A DNA stretch of 64,000 nt from assembly GCA_964424355.1 (NCBI GenBank), contig CAYRIO010000012.1:1-64000 (forward strand), in the 5' to 3' direction. Under the pieces are notes generated by a model, which did not search any database, had not been told where the DNA came from, and saw only the letters and a program-made list of their open reading frames with translations. Every line of letters begins with the position of its first letter. Position 1 is the first letter of the stretch. Position numbers and translations under genes: made by a program. This DNA is from CAZEHS01 sp964424355 (GTDB lineage Bacteria > Bacillota > Clostridia > Peptostreptococcales > Acidaminobacteraceae). This document shows positions 57,072 through 64,000 of the stretch, one piece after another.

Positions 57072-60000
57072 TCACTTTCCCTTTGCAATGGCCATCAGCA
57101 GCTCGCCGGCTTCTACACGCTGATTTTCGTTAACGTGGATGGCCTCAATGACGCCACCCATCTTAGCCGTAACCATGGTCTCCATCTTCATCGCTTCAAC
57201 AATCGCCAGCTCCTGCCCCTCTGTCACGGTGTCGCCTTCATTCACCAGGATTTTGGTAACGGTGCCCGGAATGCTGGCGCCCACCTCCTGAGGATTGTTG
57301 GGATCCGCAACCTGGACCGCATTGGCCCGCACTGATTTTTTCTCGCCGGCGATATCGTGGATCTTGATTTCACGCCGGTTGCCGTTCACCTCAAACACCA
57401 CTTTCCGGTTGGATTCGTCATCCAGCTTGGCGATTTCCAGCAATTTGATCACCAGCACGTGGTTTTCCACCTCAACCTCGCAGGTTTCCCCCTCAGCCAG
57501 ACCATGGAAAAATACATCGCTGCCCATATGGCTCAAATCCCCATAATCCTTGCGGAATTTGAAATAATCATCCACCACTTTCGGATACAGGGCCGAGGCC
57601 ACTACATCCTGCATCGTCGGTTCGAAATTGAATTTCTCTTTCATGTTTTTCCGTATCAAATCGAAGTCTGCCGCTGGCAGGAGCTCTCCCGGTCTGCAGG
57701 TAATGAACGGTTCATCCTTCAGGATCAGTTTCTGGAGTTTTTCTGGGAATCCACCCTCCGGCTGTCCCATCATCCCCTTGAAGTAATCGACCACGGAATC
57801 CGGATAGGCCAGATTCTTGCCTTTTTCATAGATGTTTTCAGCCGTCAGGCCGTTCTGGACCATGAAGATTCCCAGATCCCCTACCATTTTGGAGGAAGGC
57901 GTCACCTTGATGATGTCGCCCACCATGTCGTTGACGGTCTTGTACATTTCCTTCACTTCATCAAACCGGTGTCCCAGCCCAAAGCTCTCCACCTGTGGTT
58001 TCAAGTTGGAGTATTGGCCGCCTGGGATCTCGTATTTGTAGATTTCTGCCGTGGTGGATTTCAGATCGGATTCAAACCCTTCATAAACCGGCCGCACCGC
58101 ACTCCAATAATCATCAATTTTCTGAATGGCTTCCGCGTCGATCCCCGTATCCCGATCCGTGTTCTTCAGCGCGGCTACAACGGAGTTAAGTGCCGGTTGA
58201 CTGGTCAGGCCCGCCATACTGTTGAAGGCGGTATCGGCAATATCCACACCGGCTTCGGCCGCCATCAGGATGGTTGAAACCCCATTCCCGCTGGTATCAT
58301 GGGTATGCAGATGAATGGGGATCCCCACCTCTTCCTTCAGGGCTTTCACCAGTTTGAAGGCCGCATAAGGCTTCAGCAATGCGGACATATCCTTGATTCC
58401 CAGGATATGCACGCCCATTTTCTCAAGATCCTTCGCCATGCGGACATAGTATTTCAGGGAGTATTTATCCCGGCTTTCATCCAGGATATCCCCGGTATAG
58501 CAGATACAGCCCTCGGCCACCTTGCCGGAAAGCAGCACCTCATCCACCGCCACTTCCATCCCCTTCAGCCAGTTCAGGGAATCGAAGATCCGGAACACGT
58601 CAATCCCGCCCTTGGCAGATTCCCGGATCAGCTCCCGGATCACGTTATCCGGATAGTTGGTATAACCCACCCCGTTGGCGCCCCGGATCAGCATCTGCAG
58701 CAGCACGTTGGGAACTTTGCGGCGCATGGCCTCCAGCCGTTCCCAAGGGGATTCCTTGAGGAACCGATAGGCCACATCGAAGGTGGCGCCGCCCCACATT
58801 TCCAGGGAAAACAGGTCCTTGCCCAGATGAGCCGTCGCCTTGGCGATCTTCTCCATATCCTGGGTCCGTACCCGAGTCGCCATCAGGGATTGATGGGCAT
58901 CACGCATCGTGGTGTCCGTCAGCAGCAGCTTCTGTTGCCCCTGAATCCATTTAACCAGGCCATCGGCCCCATATTGATCCAGGATTTGTTTCGTCCCGTC
59001 AGGCGCCGCTCCAGACACCTTGGGAACTGCAGGCACGTCAAAGGCTCTTTTCGCCCCCTTCGTTTCGTTGACCACCTTCTCCCCGATATAGCGGAGTACG
59101 TGGAGCTCATCATCGGATTTGACTTCGATATCGAAGAGTTCTGGGTTCTGTTCGATGAACGCCGTATCGCACAGCCCTTTGCGGAACGTTTCATGGTTCA
59201 GGACGTTGATCAGGAATGCGGTATTGGTTTTCACACCACCGATGGCGATTTCGCGGATGGCTCGGATGGATTTTGCAATCGTATCATCAAAGGTCCGGCT
59301 GTGGGAGGTCACCTTTACCAGCAGGCTGTCATAGTAGGGGCTGATGACCGATCCGGTGAACCCGTTGCCGCCGTCCAGACGAATGCCAAAACCCGAGCCT
59401 GTGCGGTAAACATCAATACGGCCGGTATCCGGCGCAAAGTTATTACTGGGGTCCTCCGTGGTGACCCGGCACTGAATGGCGTGGCCCCGCAGGGTGATAT
59501 CGCTTTGCTTTTTAATGCCGATCCGCTCCGAATTCAGGGCAAAGCCCTCTGCCACCAGGATCTGGCTCTGAACAATATCGATACCGGTCACCATTTCAGT
59601 GATCGTATGCTCCACCTGGATTCGCGGGTTCATCTCGATGAAAAAATGATCTCCCTGCGCATCTACCAAGAACTCAACCGTTCCCGCATTCACATATCCC
59701 ACGTGGCGGGAGATCTTCAGCGCATCCTCGCAGATTGCCTGGCGCTGGGCTTCCGTGATGGAAAGCGCCGGTGTGAACTCGATGATTTTCTGATGCCGAC
59801 GCTGGATGGAACAGTCCCGTTCGTACAAATGCACAATATTGCCATGCTTGTCTCCCAGAATCTGAACTTCAATATGCTTGGGTTTTTCAATGTACTTTTC
59901 AATGAAGATGTCATCGATGCCGAATGCTTTTTTCGCTTCATTCCGGGCGCTTCTGTACTCGCTGATGACCTGGTCTTCACTCCGGACAATCCGCATCCCG

Positions 60001-60506
60001 CGCCCGCCGCCGCCAGCAGCGGCTTTCAGCATGACCGGGTAACCGATTTGGGTAGCCAGCTCCTTCGCTTCTTTTTCCGTGTGAATCGGGTGATCGATAC
60101 CTGGGATGATGGGCACACCGGCTTCTATGGCCATCAGCTTGGATTTGATCTTATCCCCCATTTTCTCAATGACATCCCCCGGAGGCCCAATGAACGCAAT
60201 CCCCGCTTCTTCACATTTTCGGGCGAACTCTGCATTTTCCGAAAGGAACCCGTAGCCTGGGTGAATGGCATCCACTGCTTTTTTCTTGGCCACTTTGATG
60301 ATCTCATCAATGTTCAGATAGGTCTCAATGGGGCCTTTGTTCTTCCCGATCAGATATGATTCGTCCGCCTTCATTCTGAAAAGCGAGTTTTTATCCTCAG
60401 TTGAGTAGATTGCCACCGTCCGAATGCCCAGCTCATGACACGCCCGGAATATCCGAATAGCGATTTCGCCTCGATTTGCTACCAAAATCCGTTTAAAACG
60501 TTGCAT
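57072..60506 (-). CDS. pyc: Pyruvate carboxylase
   Basis: The 1144-residue single-chain enzyme carboxylates pyruvate to oxaloacetate using ATP, bicarbonate and biotin. The biotin carboxylase part is N-terminal (RILVANRGEIAIRIFRACHE, AAGGGGRGMR, EMNPRIQVEHTITE), the carboxyltransferase part is in the middle (LTDTTMRDAHQSLMATRVRT with the metal-binding HLHTHDTSG later), and the biotinyl domain ends the protein with EAMKMET (biotinylated Lys). AAGGAGGG precedes ATG 60506. Two short inverted repeats upstream may be operators. Confidence 0.97.
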   Translation of the reverse strand: MQRFKRILVANRGEIAIRIFRACHELGIRTVAIYSTEDKNSLFRMKADESYLIGKNKGPIETYLNIDEIIKVAKKKAVDAIHPGYGFLSENAEFARKCEEAGIAFIGPPGDVIEKMGDKIKSKLMAIEAGVPIIPGIDHPIHTEKEAKELATQIGYPVMLKAAAGGGGRGMRIVRSEDQVISEYRSARNEAKKAFGIDDIFIEKYIEKPKHIEVQILGDKHGNIVHLYERDCSIQRRHQKIIEFTPALSITEAQRQAICEDALKISRHVGYVNAGTVEFLVDAQGDHFFIEMNPRIQVEHTITEMVTGIDIVQSQILVAEGFALNSERIGIKKQSDITLRGHAIQCRVTTEDPSNNFAPDTGRIDVYRTGSGFGIRLDGGNGFTGSVISPYYDSLLVKVTSHSRTFDDTIAKSIRAIREIAIGGVKTNTAFLINVLNHETFRKGLCDTAFIEQNPELFDIEVKSDDELHVLRYIGEKVVNETKGAKRAFDVPAVPKVSGAAPDGTKQILDQYGADGLVKWIQGQQKLLLTDTTMRDAHQSLMATRVRTQDMEKIAKATAHLGKDLFSLEMWGGATFDVAYRFLKESPWERLEAMRRKVPNVLLQMLIRGANGVGYTNYPDNVIRELIRESAKGGIDVFRIFDSLNWLKGMEVAVDEVLLSGKVAEGCICYTGDILDESRDKYSLKYYVRMAKDLEKMGVHILGIKDMSALLKPYAAFKLVKALKEEVGIPIHLHTHDTSGNGVSTILMAAEAGVDIADTAFNSMAGLTSQPALNSVVAALKNTDRDTGIDAEAIQKIDDYWSAVRPVYEGFESDLKSTTAEIYKYEIPGGQYSNLKPQVESFGLGHRFDEVKEMYKTVNDMVGDIIKVTPSSKMVGDLGIFMVQNGLTAENIYEKGKNLAYPDSVVDYFKGMMGQPEGGFPEKLQKLILKDEPFITCRPGELLPAADFDLIRKNMKEKFNFEPTMQDVVASALYPKVVDDYFKFRKDYGDLSHMGSDVFFHGLAEGETCEVEVENHVLVIKLLEIAKLDDESNRKVVFEVNGNRREIKIHDIAGEKKSVRANAVQVADPNNPQEVGASIPGTVTKILVNEGDTVTEGQELAIVEAMKMETMVTAKMGGVIEAIHVNENQRVEAGELLMAIAKGK

Positions 60507-60527
60507 TGCTAACCCTCCTTCTTATAG

Positions 60528-60663
60528 GTAAATAACATTTACGTTAGTTTAAACATCTTTTTTAAGACTATACCAGCAGATCGGCTGTATAGCAAGGATT
60601 AAATGCAATCAAATTCCGCTTCAAAGTGTTTGAATCGTGCATACACAAGTAAATTATTTTTAC
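60528..60663 (-). promoter_or_regulatory. Inverted repeats upstream of pyc
   Basis: GTAAAT-AAC-ATTTAC (60528-60542) and GTAAAT-TAT-TTTTAC (60649-60663) have the same form; a third palindrome CTATACcAGC-GCTGTATAG lies between (60568-60592). They could be binding sites for a pyc regulator, which is not identified. No clear -35/-10 is visible nearby. Confidence 0.45.
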
Positions 60664-60804
60664 ATACGTGATTTAACCCCTGACTCAGAATCCTGATTAC
60701 AGAAAACATCGTCATTCATCCTTAAAACAAGTTTTACTTTTGTGGTTTTTATGCGTACTATTTTTCCCGTTTCCATCGTATGCTACTGGAGAGGAGGCGA
60801 GCCT

Positions 60805-61077
60805 ATGCCCTTTTTTATCGCTATCATGGAAACCATCGATCCATTAAAGGATGCAGCAATCCTGGAAGAACACAAAGCCTATCTTCAGCACCACATCGAT
60901 ATCGGCAACATCTATGCCAAAGGCCCTTTTACGGATCACAGCGGCGGTCTGATCATCCTCAAGACCGACACCCTCGAAGCCGCCCAAGCGGTCATGGCCC
61001 ACGATCCTGTATCCGTCAACGGAACGCGGAAGATCACGTTGAAACAGTGGAAATCCACACTGCCTGAACACACTTAA
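60805..61077 (+). CDS. YciI family protein
   Basis: A 90-residue single-domain YciI-like protein: FFIAIMETIDPLKDAAILEEHKAYLQHHIDIGNIYAKGPFTDHSGGLIILKT is the whole fold with the conserved His and Gly-Pro-Phe. The molecular role is unsettled. I start at ATG 60805, seven bases after AGGAGG; the longer frame adds 21 residues. It ends in a strong terminator. Confidence 0.9.
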   Translation: MPFFIAIMETIDPLKDAAILEEHKAYLQHHIDIGNIYAKGPFTDHSGGLIILKTDTLEAAQAVMAHDPVSVNGTRKITLKQWKSTLPEHT

Positions 61078-61124
61078 AAAGAATGGCTCCCCAATACATC
61101 ACGGGGAGCCATTCTTTTTAAGTG
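61071..61124. terminator. Long bidirectional terminator
   Basis: A perfect 22-bp stem (61071-61092 with 61103-61124, arm ends CACTTAAAAAG and CTTTTTAAGTG) with a 10-base loop. The left arm overlaps the YciI stop codon and the right arm ends 9 bases before the DUF362 gene stop region, so it serves both. Confidence 0.85.
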
Positions 61125-61133
61125 TCTCTCAAG

Positions 61134-62246
61134 CTATCCTATTTTCACCAGTTCATATTGCCGGGTTCCCAGACCGATTTCTTCCCCATAGGACAACTGT
61201 ACGGTACCGAAAGAATGGGTGTGCAGCGCCTTGAACTTATCCTTACAGCCCGGATCCGCCAAATCCCCTAAACGGGAATGGTGATTGGTCACCGCCTCAT
61301 TCACCAGATCCAGACAAGCCTGATCAAGTGCCACCGGATCGTGGGAAGCCAAAATTCCGATATCCGCTACAATGGGGGCATCGCTCCAGGGAGAACAGTC
61401 ACAGTCCGGGGTGATGTTCATCAGAAAATTCACATAACCCGTCCGTTCCTGTTTGCCGACGACAGCCCCGAGGGCGTACTCAGTCATTTTTTCCGTAAAA
61501 TCCTTCAATTCCGTATCCCAGTTCAGCTGGAACGCTTTCACCTGGCAGTGGGACATGCATTCACCGCAACCGATGCAAACCTGCTGATTCACAACCGCCT
61601 TGCCATCCGTCATGGCGATGGCTTTCGTGGGGCAGATTTCAATGCAGAGCCCGCAGCACACACACTTCTTGGGGTTGACGACAGGCCGGGTTGCATGCTG
61701 GTCCTGCTTCCCCTTGGGCGTAGCGCATCCCATGGCCAGATTCTTGATAGCGCCGCCAAAACCAGCCATTTCATGGCCCTTGAAGTGAGAGAGGACCACC
61801 ATGGATTCCGCATCCGCAATGGCGCCGGCAATCCGGGTTTTTTCAAAATGTTTTTGCCCCACAGCCACCAGCCGCTCATCGCCGCCCTTCAGACCATCGG
61901 CGATAATCACCGGCGCACCAGCCACCGCGAAATCAAACCCGTGGAGCACCGCTGTTGTGATATGATCCACGCCATTGGCCCGTTTTCCGGTATAAAGTGT
62001 ATTTGTATCCGTCAGGAAAGGCATCCCACCGGCCTCTTTTATCTTTTCGACGATTTGCCGCACAAAAACCGGACTGATGAATCCATCATTGCCGATTTCG
62101 CCAAAGTGCAGCTTAATGGCCGTCAATCCCCCCGGCTGAATCCGTGAAGAAAAACCAGCTGCATCAAAAATTCTCTGGATTTTCTGAATCTTGCTCTGCT
62201 TCGGACCTTTGGCCCTGAAATCCGTGAAATAAACCTTGCTGGCCAT
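61134..62246 (-). CDS. DUF362 Fe-S protein
   Basis: The 370-residue protein has an N-terminal DUF362 domain (ASKVYFTDFRAKGPK, KLHFGEIGNDGFISP) and two 4Fe-4S ferredoxin motifs: CVCCGLCIEICPTKAI (about residue 190) and CIGCGECMSHCQVKAF, with a further DUF362 segment after. DUF362 proteins are widespread in anaerobes; the enzyme role is not known. I start at ATG 62246 with GGAGG six bases upstream. Confidence 0.9.
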   Translation of the reverse strand: MASKVYFTDFRAKGPKQSKIQKIQRIFDAAGFSSRIQPGGLTAIKLHFGEIGNDGFISPVFVRQIVEKIKEAGGMPFLTDTNTLYTGKRANGVDHITTAVLHGFDFAVAGAPVIIADGLKGGDERLVAVGQKHFEKTRIAGAIADAESMVVLSHFKGHEMAGFGGAIKNLAMGCATPKGKQDQHATRPVVNPKKCVCCGLCIEICPTKAIAMTDGKAVVNQQVCIGCGECMSHCQVKAFQLNWDTELKDFTEKMTEYALGAVVGKQERTGYVNFLMNITPDCDCSPWSDAPIVADIGILASHDPVALDQACLDLVNEAVTNHHSRLGDLADPGCKDKFKALHTHSFGTVQLSYGEEIGLGTRQYELVKIG

Positions 62247-62359
62247 ATCACACCTCCTGCTTACTGGTTTTGTCAGGTCCATTATATCACTATCCCCAGG
62301 CACCCATAAACCCTTCTCACAGATTCTTCAAACCGGCATGCCAGGGAATTCCACCCGTT

Positions 62360-63268
62360 TTAGGCCTGCCAGTATTCTTCTACTGCCTTTAATGTTGGAA
62401 TGGATGTCTGGGCACCTTTGCAGGTTACCGAAAGTGCCGCCGCCTTTTGTCCCATCTCGATGGCACGGTCGATATCCCGGTCCCGTTCATACACGGCACA
62501 AAACCCTCCGACAAAGCTGTCGCCGGCAGCGGTGGAGTCAACCGCTTCAACCTGCCGCGCCGGATAATGGGACACGGATCCCGCGCCGACAGACAGGCAC
62601 CCCTTATCGCCCAGGGTTACAATCACATGCTCCACACCCCGATGCAACAGGGATTGGGCCGCCAGAACCCTTTCCTCTTCTGTATCTGTTTCCATCCGAG
62701 CAATTTTGGACAGTTCATGCTCATTGGGAATGATGAAATCGATCATTTCTAAAACCGCATCCTCCAGTTCGTAGGCTGGAGCCGGGTTGAGCACCGTGAT
62801 CTTCCCTTCTTTTTTAGCGAGGCCGATGGCATATTTCAGCGTATCCAGCGGAATCTCATGCTGAAAGACCACAATGCTGCTTTTCCTGATCGCGTAGAGA
62901 GCACGGTCGATATCCGCGGCAGCCATGGTGTAGTTGGCTCCTGGAACCACAATGATGCTGTTCCCCGCCTTCTCATCCACCGAAATCAGGGCTACACCGC
63001 TGGGAACACCGCTTTCTTCATAAACATACTGGCAGTTGACGCCGCTATCCTCCAAGGATTTCCGCAGCGCTGCTCCGAATACATCGTTGCCCAATTTTCC
63101 GACCATATAGGTTTCTGCGCCCATTCGGGACGCCGCAACCGCTTGATTTGCGCCTTTGCCGCCTGAAATGGTGCTGAACTGATTCCCGATAACCGTTTCT
63201 CCGACCTTCGGAATCTCCTTTGCAGCGACTACCAGATCCATATTTAAACTTCCTATGACACAAATCAT
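62360..63268 (-). CDS. rbsK: Ribokinase
   Basis: The 302-residue PfkB-family kinase has the ribokinase order: CVIGSLNMDLV at the start, GGKGANQAVAASRMG (sugar binding), and DSTAAGDSFVGGF (anion hole plus catalytic Asp) near the C-terminus, with EADSVNCQYVYEESGVPSG-like lid. It phosphorylates ribose at O5. I start at ATG 63268 behind GGAGGAAG. It lies 10 bases after a LacI-family regulator gene, so the regulator probably controls it; no transport genes are in the window. Confidence 0.9.
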   Translation of the reverse strand: MICVIGSLNMDLVVAAKEIPKVGETVIGNQFSTISGGKGANQAVAASRMGAETYMVGKLGNDVFGAALRKSLEDSGVNCQYVYEESGVPSGVALISVDEKAGNSIIVVPGANYTMAAADIDRALYAIRKSSIVVFQHEIPLDTLKYAIGLAKKEGKITVLNPAPAYELEDAVLEMIDFIIPNEHELSKIARMETDTEEERVLAAQSLLHRGVEHVIVTLGDKGCLSVGAGSVSHYPARQVEAVDSTAAGDSFVGGFCAVYERDRDIDRAIEMGQKAAALSVTCKGAQTSIPTLKAVEEYWQA

Positions 63269-63278
63269 AGACTTCCTC

Positions 63279-64000
63279 CTAAGTGCTTGACCGTTCAATG
63301 AGCTCCACGTCTAAAATAATCAGCCGCTGGTCATTTGTTTTCGTATCGGATTCAATAAACTCTATGAGAGCCTTTGAGGCTTGGTAGCCGATCTGATAGA
63401 TCGGCTGACGAATCGTTGTCAGGGGCGGATTCAGATACTGCGATACATAAATATCATCAAATCCGATGATTTTTATGTCCTCCGGCACTTTGGACCCCTT
63501 CTCATGTACCGCCCGCATCGATCCCAGTGCGATCAGATCACTGGCACAAAAGATACCGTCAACCGCCTCGTTCTCAAGGATCATTTTTGTCGTTTCATAG
63601 CCGAAATCACTTTTGAATTTCCCAAAAAAACAGAGTGACGCATGAATCGGCATATGATACTCCGCCATCGCCTTCCTGAACCCCATATAGCGATCATGGG
63701 ACGAGGGCGATGTCTCAGCACCGGAAATAAAGGCGATGCTTTTGCAGCCCCGTTTAATCAGATGCTCCGTGGCCAGATAGCCGCCACGCTCGTTATCGAC
63801 GAAAATCTTGCCGATGATATTCTGGAGATCGATCCGCCTATCCACGTTGACAATCGGCAGGGTTCCCTTGGAAAGCCTGTCGATGGTGGAACTTTTCACC
63901 GAGGAGGCCGCAAAGATGATCCCATCGATCACATTCTTTTTTAAGACATTCAGGTACGAAAGCTCCTTGGCCTCATCATCATCCGTATTGCAGATAATCA
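63279..64000 (-). CDS. LacI-family transcriptional regulator, cut by window end
   Basis: Only the C-terminal sugar-binding part is in the window. The frame runs open to 64000 and reads IICNTDDDEAKELSYLNVLKKNVIDGIIFA before ending at 63279, so the true N-terminus with its HTH lies beyond. The features DNERGGYLATEHLI, FISGAETSPS and the closing TTIRQPIYQIGYQASKALI are typical of RbsR/CcpA-type regulators. It starts the operon with rbsK. Confidence 0.88.
   Translation of the reverse strand, partial: IICNTDDDEAKELSYLNVLKKNVIDGIIFAASSVKSSTIDRLSKGTLPIVNVDRRIDLQNIIGKIFVDNERGGYLATEHLIKRGCKSIAFISGAETSPSSHDRYMGFRKAMAEYHMPIHASLCFFGKFKSDFGYETTKMILENEAVDGIFCASDLIALGSMRAVHEKGSKVPEDIKIIGFDDIYVSQYLNPPLTTIRQPIYQIGYQASKALIEFIESDTKTNDQRLIILDVELIERSST

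Noticed and set aside
1..64000. CRISPR arrays, tRNA/rRNA genes and intact insertion sequences
   Set aside because: No regularly spaced direct repeats with spacers, cloverleaf-forming genes or transposase genes were recognised in the window.

Overview
The window looks like chromosome of an anaerobic, amino-acid- or acid-fermenting Clostridia-type Firmicute of medium GC. The support is a single-chain pyruvate:ferredoxin oxidoreductase, a 4-hydroxybutyryl-CoA-dehydratase-like FAD/Fe-S enzyme, several ferredoxin-type Fe-S proteins, an S-layer-homology (SLH) protein, strong AGGAGG ribosome sites and two sigma-54 activators. This is inferred from gene content only; no rRNA or tRNA was seen.

Layout. 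0-9 kb: a small membrane protein/XRE regulator/DUF4386 operon, RNase Z, then a leftward operon of a Ca-type P-ATPase and a MacB/Lol-type ABC exporter (adaptor, permease, ATPase). 9-15.7 kb: DUF1295, DAK2-DegV, DUF2177, a decayed dihydrofolate-reductase-like gene, VOC and GNAT proteins, an Rrf2 regulator followed by a methyltransferase under matching operators, and an amidase. 16-22.6 kb: an aminotransferase/PFOR operon with a sigma-54 promoter, divergent from its likely activator. 22.9-30.4 kb: small accessory genes (SRPBCC, VOC, MORN lipoprotein, DUF4143 ATPase, flavin-binding protein, GNAT, DinD, metallo-beta-lactamase fold) interspersed with a short hairpin repeat family. 30.6-35.5 kb: a candidate defence operon (HIT hydrolase, phosphorothioate-DNA-sensing HNH nuclease, NUDIX hydrolase, PLD-helicase-DUF3427). 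35.5-40.4 kb: GNATs, YjbQ, an Fe-S membrane protein, a monooxygenase-fold protein and an agmatinase/arginase-family ureohydrolase.

40.4-47 kb holds signalling genes: a periplasmic-sensor diguanylate cyclase and two adjacent hybrid histidine kinases. 47-54.9 kb: an unrecognised protein, a DODA-type dioxygenase, the AbfD-like dehydratase behind an exact sigma-54 promoter, its neighbouring CBS-PAS-PAS-AAA activator and an SLH surface protein. 55-64 kb: a TPR-adenylate cyclase, pyruvate carboxylase, YciI, a DUF362 Fe-S protein, ribokinase and a LacI regulator cut by the window end.

Metabolic reading. Aminotransferase plus PFOR would turn an amino acid such as alanine, through pyruvate, into acetyl-CoA and reduced ferredoxin. 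Pyruvate carboxylase would refill oxaloacetate. The AbfD-like enzyme would dehydrate a 4-hydroxyacyl-CoA. The first and last are each under an apparent sigma-54 promoter beside a dedicated activator, so substrate-induced fermentation is likely. The least ordinary parts are the two sigma-54 circuits, the four-gene defence-like operon, the Rrf2 operator pair and the dispersed hairpin repeats.
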